A DNA stretch of 64,000 nucleotides from Planctomycetaceae bacterium (GTDB lineage Bacteria; Planctomycetota; Planctomycetia; Planctomycetales; Planctomycetaceae), in contig JANQSH010000179.1 of the NCBI GenBank assembly GCA_028284145.1, forward strand, positions 1 through 64,000, in the 5' to 3' direction. The notes under the pieces were generated by a model. The model was given only the letters and a program-made list of their open reading frames with translations. It ran no database searches and was not told the DNA's origin. Shown piece by piece: positions 20,192 to 30,125 of the stretch. Made by a program: the position numbers and the translations under genes. Positions within the stretch are counted from its first letter, which is position 1. Each line of letters opens with the position of its first letter.

Positions 20192-23100
20192 ATGCCGCGT
20201 ATCTCTTCACGATCCTTCATTTCGCTGTTCCTTGTCTACTGCTTCGGCTTTGTGTCGACTGTGCCGCTTTCCGCCCAGGAAGATGACAAGTCGACCGACG
20301 AACTGACGACGGAAGAGGTAAATTCCGATTTGCCGATTGGACACTCCCAGCATGGCGAGGCTTTCAACGAAGGCCCGCGGCAGAAAGCTTATCTGATGGG
20401 TGGGACTGGTAACGTCACGTTCCCCGTCACATCCGATCATCCGGAAGTCCAGAAGTTCGTCGAGCAGGGCATCGGCCAGTTACACGGCTACTGGTACTTT
20501 GAAGCGGAGCGTTCCTTTCGTCAGGCCGCGATGTTCGATCCCGATTGTGCCATCACCTATTGGGGAATGGCGTTGGCGAATACCGGCAACAGCAAGCGGG
20601 CCAAAGAGTTCATCGCCGAGGCTGTAAAACGAAAAGAAAAGGCAAGCGAGCGGGAGAGGATGTACATCGACGCGGCGAAGAATTACGTCACCGTCGACAA
20701 AAAAGCGAAAGGACGCGGCAAGAAGTACATCGAAGCGTTGGCGGAAATCGTCAAAAAGTATCCAGACGACATCGAAGCGAAAGCCTTCCATTGCTACGCG
20801 CTCTACAAGCATAAGAGAGATGTGAAGAAAGATCATGCGGCTGTGGACAAGGTGATCAAAGAGTTGTTCGCCATCGCCCCGCATCATCCGGTGCATCACT
20901 ACCGCATTCATCTCTGGGACTACAAAGAGCCCGGGAAAGTGATCGATTCCTCCGCACTCTGTGGACCGGCTGCACCGCGGATTGCGCACATGTGGCATAT
21001 GCCGGGGCATATCTATTCGCGACTGAAGCGTTACGAAGATGCGGTCTGGCAGCAGGAAGCCTCGGCTCGCGTGGATCATGCCAACATGATGCGCGATGGA
21101 GTGATGCCGGATCAGATTCACAACTTCGCCCATAATAACGAATGGCTGATCCGAAACCTCGAATACATCGGGAAGTGGCAGGCAGGGGTCGCCTTGGCGA
21201 AGAATATGATCGAACTGCCGCAGCATCCGAAATACAACACGCTCTCCAAACGGGGCAGTGCCTATTACGGGCGACTGAGGCTGTTTAACACGCTCGCGCG
21301 ATTTGAGTTGTGGGATGAGATGATCACTGCTTGCAATGGCCCGCATTTGACGCCAACCGACAGCGACGCCGAGCAGGTAAAACGATTGCGTTATCTGGGG
21401 ATTGCGTATGTGGAAACCGGCCAGATTGACAAAGCCCGGACGACGATCGATGAGTTGAAGCACCGCAAAATCGAGTTGGAAGAGGTGCCAGAGCAAGTCG
21501 AGAAAAAATCGAATGAACAGAAGTCCGATGAGAAGGAGCCTGACGAACAGGAAAAGACAAAACCTGACGAGCAATCCAAAGAGCTGACTGACGACGATAA
21601 GAAGGAACTGGAAAAGAAGAAAAAAGAAGCGGCAGCGGCCGCAAAGAAGAAAGCCGACGACGCCAAACGGAAGCGGGACTCCGCCAAACGATCAATCGAC
21701 ATGGCAATCGCGGCTATCGAAACCTACATCGCCATTCGTGATGCGGACTTTGAAACGGCTGTCAAACGAGCCAGGACAGCCAGGCTGAATTCTTTGTTGC
21801 AGGCCAAATTGCAGGTGTTGGCCGGTCATCACGAAGCGGCGATCAAGGCAGCCGAAAAGGCGATGAAGAACCAGACCAACCGCACAGTTCCACTGGCAAC
21901 CTATATCGAAATTCTCTGGGCCGCTGGCAAGAAGGAACAGGCTAAAGACGAATTCAAGAAATTGCGATCGATTTCCGGTTCCATTCAGTTCGGGACGCCG
22001 GTCTTTGATCGGCTCGCACCAATCGCCAAAGAATTGGGATTTCCTGAAGACTGGCGTTACACAGGTTTCGTCGCAGATGATCTTGGCGACCGACCCGATT
22101 TGAACACCCTTGGTCCCTTTCGCTGGCAACCCTCAACCGCTCCCGACTGGACGCGAAATGATCATCTTGGCAAACCGCATTCACTCAAAGACTATGCCGG
22201 GAAACCGGTGATTGTGATCTTCTATCTTGGGCATGGATGTCTGCATTGTGCAGAGCAGTTGCAGGCATTTGCCCCCAAAACGAAGGAGTTCAACAAAGCG
22301 GGCATTGAACTGATCGCAGTCAGCAGCGATGACCGGCAGTACTTGAAAAATTCGGTTGATGTGTACGAAGGGGGCATGCCCTTCCCGCTGGTCTCCGATG
22401 GCAGGCTCGAACTCTTCAGGCAGTACCGGGCGTACGACGATTTTGAAGAGATGGCCTTGCACGGCACCTACCTGATCGACGCCGATGGCAAAATTCGCTG
22501 GCAGGATATCAGTTACGAGCCGTTTATGGAGCCCGACTTTCTGCTGGCCGAAGCGAAGCGACTGCTGGCCCAGCCAAAATCATCTAATGACGAGAGTTTC
22601 GCACAGGCGGAAACACTTCCACCACGTCCGGAAGGTTTGGGAATCATCACGTCTTCTGAGCCGGAGCCGACCAGGCGCGAATTGCAGCGGATCATCCCGG
22701 CGGGTATTGATGGTTCGTTGATTGTTGCCGGAAAAAACGTGCCGGAAAAAGCGATCAACACGTTTTTCGATCTAGCCAAGGGTAAACAGGCAAATGTTGC
22801 AATCCTGCGATTGGACAATCATCAGATGTCCCGTGGTCTGACGGCGCGACTTGTCGAGCAATGGGACATCAAAGAAGCGAAGACGATTGAAATCATCAAG
22901 TTGAAAGCTGACGAACAATTGAGTGAAAAAGAACAGAGTCGTCTCAATGAGGCGACTGGTCTGTGGTTGATCTCGGAAGAGGAAGGCAAATTGAAGTCGG
23001 CTCTGATGAAATCCGAATTGCAGCAGGTGCTTACGAAACTGGCGCAGCGAAAAGGACCGCTCGCCATTGCCGGAGCAGGGGCCAAACATCTCGCGCAGTT

Positions 23101-24280
23101 TATCGTCAACAATGATGACAAACTCATGGCGTCGAAATTCAGCCTGTTGCCCGATGCGGTCATCAACGTGACCAACACTGACGAAGACAGTGAGTCACCA
23201 TTGCATGAGGCTTTGAAAAAAGACCCGACGCTGATTGGTTACGAAATTGATCCGGATGCAGCTTTGGTGATTCGTGGTCGCCGGATCATCTCTATCGGCG
23301 AAGGCACAGTGGGAATTCACCTGGCCAAAACGAAAACACAACCAGCCAAACAAATCACGCTGAGCGAAAAAAACCGTTTTGCCGATCTGACAGCGCTCCG
23401 TCGGACAGTTCGATTGCGGTTTGATGGAACTTTCCCGCCCAGGAAACCGGGACCTCCCGAAGTCCAGGACGGAACTTTGATTTTGATTGGCGGGGGTAGA
23501 ATGCCGAAGGGCATGGAAGCAAAATTTCTCAAACTGGCCGGCGGCAAGGATGCCGAAATTGTGATCCTTCCCACGGCTATGCCCGATCCTGTGCCGTCAC
23601 GCAGTCACTCTGCTGAAGTGTTTCGTGCCGCAGGCGCGAAGAAAGTCACCGTACTGCCGGAACGCACACTCGACAAGGTCGAAAGTGAGGAGTACATAAA
23701 CGTGTTAAAGACGGCGACTGGAATCTGGTTTGGTGGCGGGCGGCAGTGGCGATTTGTGGATGCTTACCTCGACACAAAAGCCCACGACCTGATGCACGAC
23801 GTCCTCAATCGGGGTGGCGTTATCATGGGGAGTTCGGCTGGAGCATCGATTCAGGCGGAATACCTCGCTCGCGGCAACCCGCTGGGCAATCTGGATATTA
23901 TGGCAGAGGGTTATGAGCAGGGGCTCGGATTTCTCAAGGGGGTCGCTGTCGATCAACATTTCTCCCAACGCAATCGACTAAAAGACATGAGCTCGCTCGT
24001 TAAAAGATATCCACAATTTCTCGGCATCGGGATCGACGAAGACACAGCGATCATCGTGACGAAAAATGTCGCAACGGTGGCGGGCGGTAATCGCGCGTTA
24101 TTCTACGATGCAAAACGAAAGGTGGAAAAAGACGAACCGGACTACGAAGCGGTCGGTCATGGTGGCAGGTATGATCTGGTAGATCGCAGAGTTCTGAATG
24201 CAGGTGAGCAACCCGATTCGGAAAAGATGGAATCAAAAGAGGCAAGGCCTGAAGGGACAGTGGCCAGGCCAGCCGCGTAG
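20192..24280 (+). CDS. Secreted TPR, redoxin and double S51 (cyanophycinase-like) fusion protein
   Basis: The product is 1362 aa. A signal peptide (SFISLFLVYCFGFVSTVPLSAQ) is followed by TPR-type repeats (about 60-560) with MWHMPGHIYSRL. A charged linker (about 430-505) falls within the TPR part. A thioredoxin/AhpC-like domain (about 640-790) carries a CLHC redox pair in GHGCLHCAEQ. A degenerate S51-like domain (about 820-1035) lacks the nucleophile. An apparently intact S51/cyanophycinase domain (about 1090-1340) has the GSSAGAS serine motif and VDQHFSQRNRL. The open frame extends to 20111, but the ATG at 20192 gives the signal peptide. The substrate is unknown; S51 members cut isoaspartyl or Asp-containing peptides. 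The combination with a redox domain is unusual. Confidence 0.8.
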   Translation: MPRISSRSFISLFLVYCFGFVSTVPLSAQEDDKSTDELTTEEVNSDLPIGHSQHGEAFNEGPRQKAYLMGGTGNVTFPVTSDHPEVQKFVEQGIGQLHGYWYFEAERSFRQAAMFDPDCAITYWGMALANTGNSKRAKEFIAEAVKRKEKASERERMYIDAAKNYVTVDKKAKGRGKKYIEALAEIVKKYPDDIEAKAFHCYALYKHKRDVKKDHAAVDKVIKELFAIAPHHPVHHYRIHLWDYKEPGKVIDSSALCGPAAPRIAHMWHMPGHIYSRLKRYEDAVWQQEASARVDHANMMRDGVMPDQIHNFAHNNEWLIRNLEYIGKWQAGVALAKNMIELPQHPKYNTLSKRGSAYYGRLRLFNTLARFELWDEMITACNGPHLTPTDSDAEQVKRLRYLGIAYVETGQIDKARTTIDELKHRKIELEEVPEQVEKKSNEQKSDEKEPDEQEKTKPDEQSKELTDDDKKELEKKKKEAAAAAKKKADDAKRKRDSAKRSIDMAIAAIETYIAIRDADFETAVKRARTARLNSLLQAKLQVLAGHHEAAIKAAEKAMKNQTNRTVPLATYIEILWAAGKKEQAKDEFKKLRSISGSIQFGTPVFDRLAPIAKELGFPEDWRYTGFVADDLGDRPDLNTLGPFRWQPSTAPDWTRNDHLGKPHSLKDYAGKPVIVIFYLGHGCLHCAEQLQAFAPKTKEFNKAGIELIAVSSDDRQYLKNSVDVYEGGMPFPLVSDGRLELFRQYRAYDDFEEMALHGTYLIDADGKIRWQDISYEPFMEPDFLLAEAKRLLAQPKSSNDESFAQAETLPPRPEGLGIITSSEPEPTRRELQRIIPAGIDGSLIVAGKNVPEKAINTFFDLAKGKQANVAILRLDNHQMSRGLTARLVEQWDIKEAKTIEIIKLKADEQLSEKEQSRLNEATGLWLISEEEGKLKSALMKSELQQVLTKLAQRKGPLAIAGAGAKHLAQFIVNNDDKLMASKFSLLPDAVINVTNTDEDSESPLHEALKKDPTLIGYEIDPDAALVIRGRRIISIGEGTVGIHLAKTKTQPAKQITLSEKNRFADLTALRRTVRLRFDGTFPPRKPGPPEVQDGTLILIGGGRMPKGMEAKFLKLAGGKDAEIVILPTAMPDPVPSRSHSAEVFRAAGAKKVTVLPERTLDKVESEEYINVLKTATGIWFGGGRQWRFVDAYLDTKAHDLMHDVLNRGGVIMGSSAGASIQAEYLARGNPLGNLDIMAEGYEQGLGFLKGVAVDQHFSQRNRLKDMSSLVKRYPQFLGIGIDEDTAIIVTKNVATVAGGNRALFYDAKRKVEKDEPDYEAVGHGGRYDLVDRRVLNAGEQPDSEKMESKEARPEGTVARPAA

Positions 24281-24297
24281 TGGGCTGATCCCTCGCT

Positions 24298-25386
24298 TCA
24301 CGATCCTTCCGTCAGACACGCAAATTCTCTTAATGCGGTTGTCACCACCGGTTGCGGGCAGGACCAGACGAGAAAGAACATCGCTTCCCGGACAGCTCGT
24401 TCCGCCAGATGCCCCGTTACAAACCCCGCCCCCTTCGTTGACGCCAATAACGCTTGTGACGAACGCAACACCAGAGAGTTCGCCCGGCTGCGAATGCTCT
24501 CAGCAGTACGATGTGGATTGTCAGAATCGGCTTGACCCGTTGCGACAGCACCCCGGTCGGTTGTAATTCGTTCCAGTTCCGTTTCCAACGGCTGACAGAT
24601 TTCGAGCAACTCGGCCCGACGTTCAGCTTCTTCTTTCAGTCCACGAATCGACGCCCGCGCAGCTCCCATCGCCAATGCCGATGTTGTCAGCGAACCAGTG
24701 CCGCCCCCCTGCCCGGCGGACATCACCCTTTCGATCGGTCCGGCAATTAAATCGGCATTGGGCACCACGACATTGTTCAACGCGACCGACCCGGTTTGCG
24801 ATGCGTTCAATGCCAGCATGTGAACGGTTTTCTCGACCTGAAATCCGGGAGAATCGGTGCGGATCGCAGCGAGAATTTGCCGATTGTCATCGAGTGTTCC
24901 GCCGGTGACAACAACATCCGCTGCCGGTCCGCCAGTTACCCAGGGAACGTTACCCTGAAAAACCCAGCCATCACCCCGTCGTGTAACCTGCACCACCGGC
25001 GATTTCAAATGCTGCCGCGATGTGGTGAGGTGTGAGATTCCAACTGTTGCGGAGAGTTCGCCACTTGCGATCGCTGGTAACAATTCCGCTTTCAGACTTT
25101 CATTGGTCGATCCGGCGATTCGCTGGGCTGCTCCATTTTGCTGCGTCAGTACGAAAGTCGAGAGTAAACAGGCGGAAGCAAGATGATCGTAACCGTCAAC
25201 CAGTTCCGCCGAAGAGATGTTCGCACCGCCATATTCTTCGGGAACGACCCAACCGAGAACGCCCTGCTCGGACATCGCCTGCAATTGCGGTGCGGGCCAG
25301 TCGAGATCCTCTTCGAGCCGGGGCGAAAGCCTGCGGAGCGTACTCAGTAGCGGCGCCAGGTTGGATGCAGAAACCAGATCGGACAT
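24298..25386 (-). CDS. Acyl-CoA dehydrogenase-like protein
   Basis: The protein is about 362 aa. The order matches the acyl-CoA dehydrogenase fold: a helical N-domain (MSEQGVLGWVVPEEYGGANIS), a beta middle domain (ISHLTTSRQHLKSPVVQVTR, VFQGNVPWVTGGPAADVVV) and a helical C-domain. The C-domain is short and the usual catalytic Glu region is not clear, so it may be a divergent relative. The start is ATG at 25386, or TTG at 25401. It converges with the S51 fusion gene, leaving a 17-bp gap. Confidence 0.7.
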   Translation of the reverse strand: MSDLVSASNLAPLLSTLRRLSPRLEEDLDWPAPQLQAMSEQGVLGWVVPEEYGGANISSAELVDGYDHLASACLLSTFVLTQQNGAAQRIAGSTNESLKAELLPAIASGELSATVGISHLTTSRQHLKSPVVQVTRRGDGWVFQGNVPWVTGGPAADVVVTGGTLDDNRQILAAIRTDSPGFQVEKTVHMLALNASQTGSVALNNVVVPNADLIAGPIERVMSAGQGGGTGSLTTSALAMGAARASIRGLKEEAERRAELLEICQPLETELERITTDRGAVATGQADSDNPHRTAESIRSRANSLVLRSSQALLASTKGAGFVTGHLAERAVREAMFFLVWSCPQPVVTTALREFACLTEGS

Positions 25387-25428
25387 GAGGAGGTCAATCA
25401 ATGGTTATTTTGAAGGTGGGATAAGCGA

Positions 25429-26142
25429 TCAACGGTCTTCCCGCGATTGTTCAGCCAACGCCTGATAATATCGCCGGACGAGTTCATCATACTTGGGCAG
25501 GTATTCTTCCTTGTAAATGTTCAGTAACTCATGCCGGACCGAGGGGGGTAAATGCCCCCAGACATCCTTCACCAGTACTTCGCGCTCTCGCAATTCTGCA
25601 TCGCGATCCTCAGCCTCGTCGATTCGCTCGGAAGAGTTGTCGGACGGACGATCGTTCTGGCGATTACCGTTGCTGGAATTTTCGCCGTTCTTTGGGGCCG
25701 CCTGAGAAAGTTCCGGTTCGTTCTGCTGCGGCTGTTGTTCTGGTTGTGAGTTGGCCGACGGGGAGACGCTTCGTGATTGTGCACTTTGCTCGAAATTCCT
25801 GATCAGTTCGTCCAGTTGTTTGACAACATCCTGTTGCAGTCGTTGTGTTTCGCTGCCAGTGGCACGATTTTCCATTTTCATGCGGGCTTTTCGCATACCT
25901 TCGATGACCGACTCAACCTTCGACTTTGCCTCGTTGTGATCGGGCTTCTCTGCGGAGTTATTGCCTTCCAACTCCAACGATTCGATCAATTCACGATCAA
26001 TCTCGGATTTTGAGGCATCGGTTTTCTCGTCATTTGCGAAAAGTCCGGCAGGGCTGCAAAGCAAAACCATCACCAGCAGAAGCAATGCCGTGCGGCGAAC
26101 TTCAGGCACACAGTCAGCAAAGGTACAAAACAACTTTGACAT
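25429..26142 (-). CDS. Secreted low-complexity protein, last gene of the VWA operon
   Basis: The product is 237 aa. A signal peptide (RTALLLLVMVLLCSPAGLFA) leads a Gln/Asn/Ser-rich region and a C-terminal conserved part (VWGHLPPSVRHELLNIYKEE, YDELVRRYYQAL). Proteins with this ending commonly close planctomycete operons that carry VWA and giant coiled-coil proteins. It starts 8 bases after the upstream gene's stop, so it is in the same operon. Its molecular role is unknown. Confidence 0.75.
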   Translation of the reverse strand: MSKLFCTFADCVPEVRRTALLLLVMVLLCSPAGLFANDEKTDASKSEIDRELIESLELEGNNSAEKPDHNEAKSKVESVIEGMRKARMKMENRATGSETQRLQQDVVKQLDELIRNFEQSAQSRSVSPSANSQPEQQPQQNEPELSQAAPKNGENSSNGNRQNDRPSDNSSERIDEAEDRDAELREREVLVKDVWGHLPPSVRHELLNIYKEEYLPKYDELVRRYYQALAEQSREDR

Positions 26143-26150
26143 GAGTCAGC

Positions 26151-29100
26151 CTATTCTTCGGGAATCAGGACACCATCGGTATCCGGAATTTCCAATGAGC
26201 CTGATGGAATGGTTTTGGGAGCGATCTCTGGATTGTCGGATGGTGCATCTGGTAGAAGGGCATTGCCTTCCTCGGGTATTGGAACATCTTCGGTTGATTC
26301 GTTCGATTTTTCCTCGACTTCAAAAGCCTCGGCGATCTGAGCCGTCAGAGTCCGAGCGAGATCGGTCAGATGCCTCTGCTGATCGATAAGACGGTTCAAT
26401 TCGGCCAGTTGATCGGCAGTTAATTCGCCATTTCCGTTGCGAGCCATGTCCAATGCACGCGTTTCCTCCAGCAAATCCTGCTGCAATGCCCGTATGACCC
26501 GCAATTGAGCCAACTGCGAGATGACCTCGCGTGGCGGTTGTTGTACGCCCTTATTGCCCCCATTTCCGTTGCCACTGCCATTCTGAGTTCCCATTTGGAA
26601 ATCCTGTTTGACGATTTCCACCAGCGAGAGAATTCGTTCGCAGGCCGCCGTTTGTGCTTCAACAGTTGACTCGTCAGCCTGCCGTTTTCCGATTCGATCG
26701 ACCGCACGCTGCATGTGTCGTGCCGCGCCAAGTAAAGCCAACTGGAAAGCTTCCGCCGCCTTCAAATCTTCTGCCAGTCGGTCGGTCTCCTGCTTCAATC
26801 CGAGTTGCACGTCACGCAGATTCAGAAGCGATTTCAGGTGAGCCCGGCTCCAGCGACCGCGATCCAATCGCTCCTGCTCCAGTCGTTTCGTTTCGTCCAT
26901 CGCAGACTGTTGACGCTTCGCCAGTCCAGCAAGCTCGTCCACCATGCGCTCCAACGCTTCAAAGGCAAGCTGCTCTTCGGCACGATTTTTTGCCCGCGCG
27001 ATCTCCCGTTCAATCTGTTCCAACTCTTCGAGCGTCTCATCGATCGAACCCTGTGCGCCCACCAGGTTGCCTTCCCCCAACTGACGCCTGGCCTGTTGCA
27101 TGTTTTCGGTGGCGCGTCTTGCTGCTTCGCGTCCCTTTTGGATGCGTAATCGCCGCAACTCCAATGCCGCCCGTTCGGTATCCTCCTTGAGTTTCTTCTG
27201 GTGCTTGCGGAGTCGATCCAACTCCTGTTCGCGTTTGGAAGATTCAGGTTTTTGCGTCGCCTTACGCAATTGTTCCGCCAGATCCTGCTGTCTGTTCTTC
27301 AACTGGCCAAACTCGATTTGTGCGTTTTCGAGTTTCCTGATCAGCGTTTCGATATCGGATGTCTTGCGGCGGTTCAAATCGTCCCGTAATTTTCGCAGTT
27401 CCTCCAGCAGATCAGCCTGGTTTTTTCCCGCCCGGCCAACATCGTTGCGCGCCAGTTGGTCGCCCGTTTCCCGCATACGATTGCCAAGTTGACTTGCATC
27501 CATCGTATTGACAATCTCTTCCACCGCATCGCGCTCGCTGCCGGAAAGCTGAGGGAGCGACTGCCCCAATTCTCTGCGCACGCGGTCAATCCGTTCAGCT
27601 TCACCTCGCTGCCGAGTTGCCGCCCGTGCAAGGTCGGCCCGCTGTTGTGGTGTTAACTGGCTGACGGTTTTGCCAATCGTCTCTTTGAATACCTGGGCAG
27701 AGTCCTGATTGATCTCCGCCTGATTCTCGATCAATCGCGTCAGTTCATTCTTCAATTCGTGCTTCGTCTGCCAGCGGGAAAGCAGAGATTTCAATTCGCT
27801 CAGATTGTTAATGACTGTCGTTTGATTTTGAGATGCGCCGGCGAGATTTGCGACTTGCGATTTTGAATCGGGGTTCGACTCACGTTGCCCGGGGGGCAAC
27901 ATTTTTGATGATTCGTTTGCAGAGGCCTTCTTTGCGGGTGCATTGCCTGACTTCTTCCGTGTCTGTCGCTGTTGGGACATCTCGGCCATCGTCGCGGATG
28001 TCTCCTTACGAACCCGCAGCAGTAAATCCTCGATCACCGGCAGTTGTCGGCTATTGATCAACTTCAACTCATCTGCAATGCGGTTGAGTCTTTGCTCGGC
28101 CTCGAAGTCATCCAGATTGTTCTGCCCGATTTCACGCAACAATTCGTCGGTCCGTACAATCAGACCATCAACGGGATTTGACAACTGCGACGAAATCCAT
28201 CTTTGATCAAATTCGATCTGCCTGAGTTGTTCGAGGTCGGAGGAAGTGAATCTACCCGTCGCGCGAAGCTGTGCAGCAAGACCGTCAGTTCGTTCCTTCA
28301 CCGCAATCTGCTTCTGCAGGATTTCGTCGAGATCCTGTTTCAATGTCGCCTGCCCCGATGCAATGTCGAGTTGTTTGGCGTCCGGGGTGACGATCGTCAG
28401 CACGTAACTCAGGCTGCGACCAATGTGCGGCTCGCCCAAGTTAAATTCATCTGTCGCTTCTCCGAAGAAGACAATTTGATCTCCGACTGAAACATCCAAT
28501 CCGGAAATCTCCCACAGATAGTCGAGTGTCATTTCCTGCCGGGTATCGATCTCTGTTGGGAGGGCCGCATTGTTTGGTTGTTTTTCGTTTGCTGGCTCAG
28601 GTTCTGGAAAAAGCCTTACGTATTCAGTGGGGGGGGCGGCAACGTCGGGCCGGATAATCTGGTACCCGATTTGCACCATTTTCAATCCAAGATCGTCGCT
28701 GGCGGTCATTCTCATTTCGATGCTGGCCGACACCGTTATGCGGGCGTCACGTGTCGGCTCATCGATGCGGATTTCGGGGACGCGATCAACGATGGGGTCG
28801 ATTTCATAGCGAATCGATTCGCGATTCTGGAAGCCTTCCGCGTCGGTCAATAACAATCGATAGGCAGTCGCATCTTCGCTCGCAACGTCGAACTCAGCGT
28901 GAAAGGTGGTGCCGTCTTCGCCGATTTTCAATTCGCGCGGCGAATCATCGTTGAGTTGCAGCTTTGCCGCTTTCAACCATTTGTTGGCCCGCGCCGTCAG
29001 ACGCACGCGCGTGCCGATGAGAGCAGAAAAATGTCCCACATTCGAAGGCAGTTTCTGAATCTCCTGTCCGCTGTAAGCTGGTGGATGAAGCATGACCTGC

Positions 29101-30017
29101 AATTCAGCAATCTGTGGTGGCGGGACGACATGCAGCGAACACCATGGCATGTGGTCGTCGTCACCACCTGATACACGAAAATCAAAAGAGCCTTCGTTCA
29201 ATCCGTGTGCGATCACGGCGACTTCGCGAATCCCGCCCGAGTCATCCACTACCTGCCGGACTTCCAGCGGCTCTTCAGTTACTTTTCCTTGCGCATCACG
29301 AATAAACAGTCGAACGTCTTCGGGCATATCTCCAAGTCTGTTTTCGACATGCAGCCGGAGTATTTCACCGCTGGCACGCTGCAGTTGGCGATTGAGTGTT
29401 GTCGGTACAGGTTGCATGTCGGCATCGAGCAGTTGCAATTCAGTCGTACGTGGCCAGGCCATATCAGAGAATGGAAAGATCAGCCGGTTCACCGCGATTC
29501 TGGCCGATGCCTGATTCAGCCCAACCAGCAACGAGGCAAACAGTACGACTGTCATCGCGCAGAACGCCACTTTCCCGAGCGGACGGAAATTGACGACATC
29601 GCCGACTTTGAGATCTCGCATCTGGTCCGTAGTCTGCTCGATCACCAATTTCTGCAAGGCGGGAGAACCGATTGCGGGATCCTGCGACGATTGCTCAAAC
29701 TGGACCGAACTTCCCAGTCCATCACGCAATCCGGGGTATCGGGCTTCAATCCGATTCGCGATTTCCAGATCGCTCAAACCATGACGCAGCGGCTGGAACA
29801 GGTATCGCCAGGACATCCACATGCCGATCGCCAGAATAGCCAGGCCAAACAGCAGCCGAACTTCCGGATCGTTCATATGAATCAGCCAGTCAAGCAGACC
29901 AGTCAGAATGGCGAGACCAATAACGGTGGAAAGCACCTGGCAGAGGCCATGCAGCCAGATCACACCGCATACACGACGGCGGGTTCGCGTCAAGATATTT
30001 TGCAGTCGCGGATCCAT
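26151..30017 (-). CDS. Giant membrane-anchored coiled-coil protein, 1288 aa
   Basis: Two N-terminal membrane segments (VIWLHGLCQVLSTVIGLAIL; LLFGLAILAIGMWMSW) are followed by an Ig-like beta region (about 210-470) and then about 700 residues of Gln/Arg/Glu-rich coiled coil (for example ELRKLRDDLNRRKTSD, LEELEQIEREIARAKN). A PEEGNALLP/PIPEE acidic tail ends it. It resembles DUF4175-type proteins. The ATG at 30017 gives a short cytosolic N-terminus; the frame upstream to 30083 looks non-coding. It is likely an envelope structural or scaffold protein co-expressed with the VWA protein upstream. Confidence 0.75.
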   Translation of the reverse strand: MDPRLQNILTRTRRRVCGVIWLHGLCQVLSTVIGLAILTGLLDWLIHMNDPEVRLLFGLAILAIGMWMSWRYLFQPLRHGLSDLEIANRIEARYPGLRDGLGSSVQFEQSSQDPAIGSPALQKLVIEQTTDQMRDLKVGDVVNFRPLGKVAFCAMTVVLFASLLVGLNQASARIAVNRLIFPFSDMAWPRTTELQLLDADMQPVPTTLNRQLQRASGEILRLHVENRLGDMPEDVRLFIRDAQGKVTEEPLEVRQVVDDSGGIREVAVIAHGLNEGSFDFRVSGGDDDHMPWCSLHVVPPPQIAELQVMLHPPAYSGQEIQKLPSNVGHFSALIGTRVRLTARANKWLKAAKLQLNDDSPRELKIGEDGTTFHAEFDVASEDATAYRLLLTDAEGFQNRESIRYEIDPIVDRVPEIRIDEPTRDARITVSASIEMRMTASDDLGLKMVQIGYQIIRPDVAAPPTEYVRLFPEPEPANEKQPNNAALPTEIDTRQEMTLDYLWEISGLDVSVGDQIVFFGEATDEFNLGEPHIGRSLSYVLTIVTPDAKQLDIASGQATLKQDLDEILQKQIAVKERTDGLAAQLRATGRFTSSDLEQLRQIEFDQRWISSQLSNPVDGLIVRTDELLREIGQNNLDDFEAEQRLNRIADELKLINSRQLPVIEDLLLRVRKETSATMAEMSQQRQTRKKSGNAPAKKASANESSKMLPPGQRESNPDSKSQVANLAGASQNQTTVINNLSELKSLLSRWQTKHELKNELTRLIENQAEINQDSAQVFKETIGKTVSQLTPQQRADLARAATRQRGEAERIDRVRRELGQSLPQLSGSERDAVEEIVNTMDASQLGNRMRETGDQLARNDVGRAGKNQADLLEELRKLRDDLNRRKTSDIETLIRKLENAQIEFGQLKNRQQDLAEQLRKATQKPESSKREQELDRLRKHQKKLKEDTERAALELRRLRIQKGREAARRATENMQQARRQLGEGNLVGAQGSIDETLEELEQIEREIARAKNRAEEQLAFEALERMVDELAGLAKRQQSAMDETKRLEQERLDRGRWSRAHLKSLLNLRDVQLGLKQETDRLAEDLKAAEAFQLALLGAARHMQRAVDRIGKRQADESTVEAQTAACERILSLVEIVKQDFQMGTQNGSGNGNGGNKGVQQPPREVISQLAQLRVIRALQQDLLEETRALDMARNGNGELTADQLAELNRLIDQQRHLTDLARTLTAQIAEAFEVEEKSNESTEDVPIPEEGNALLPDAPSDNPEIAPKTIPSGSLEIPDTDGVLIPEE

Positions 30018-30125
30018 AGGCCTGGTTTTGGGGCAAAAGCAAAAGGTGGCAGTGCGTCGAAAGAGATGACGCCGGGAGACCAAATCTCAACCCGGTTTCG
30101 CGGGAAGTGTTTATGATTCTCTATT

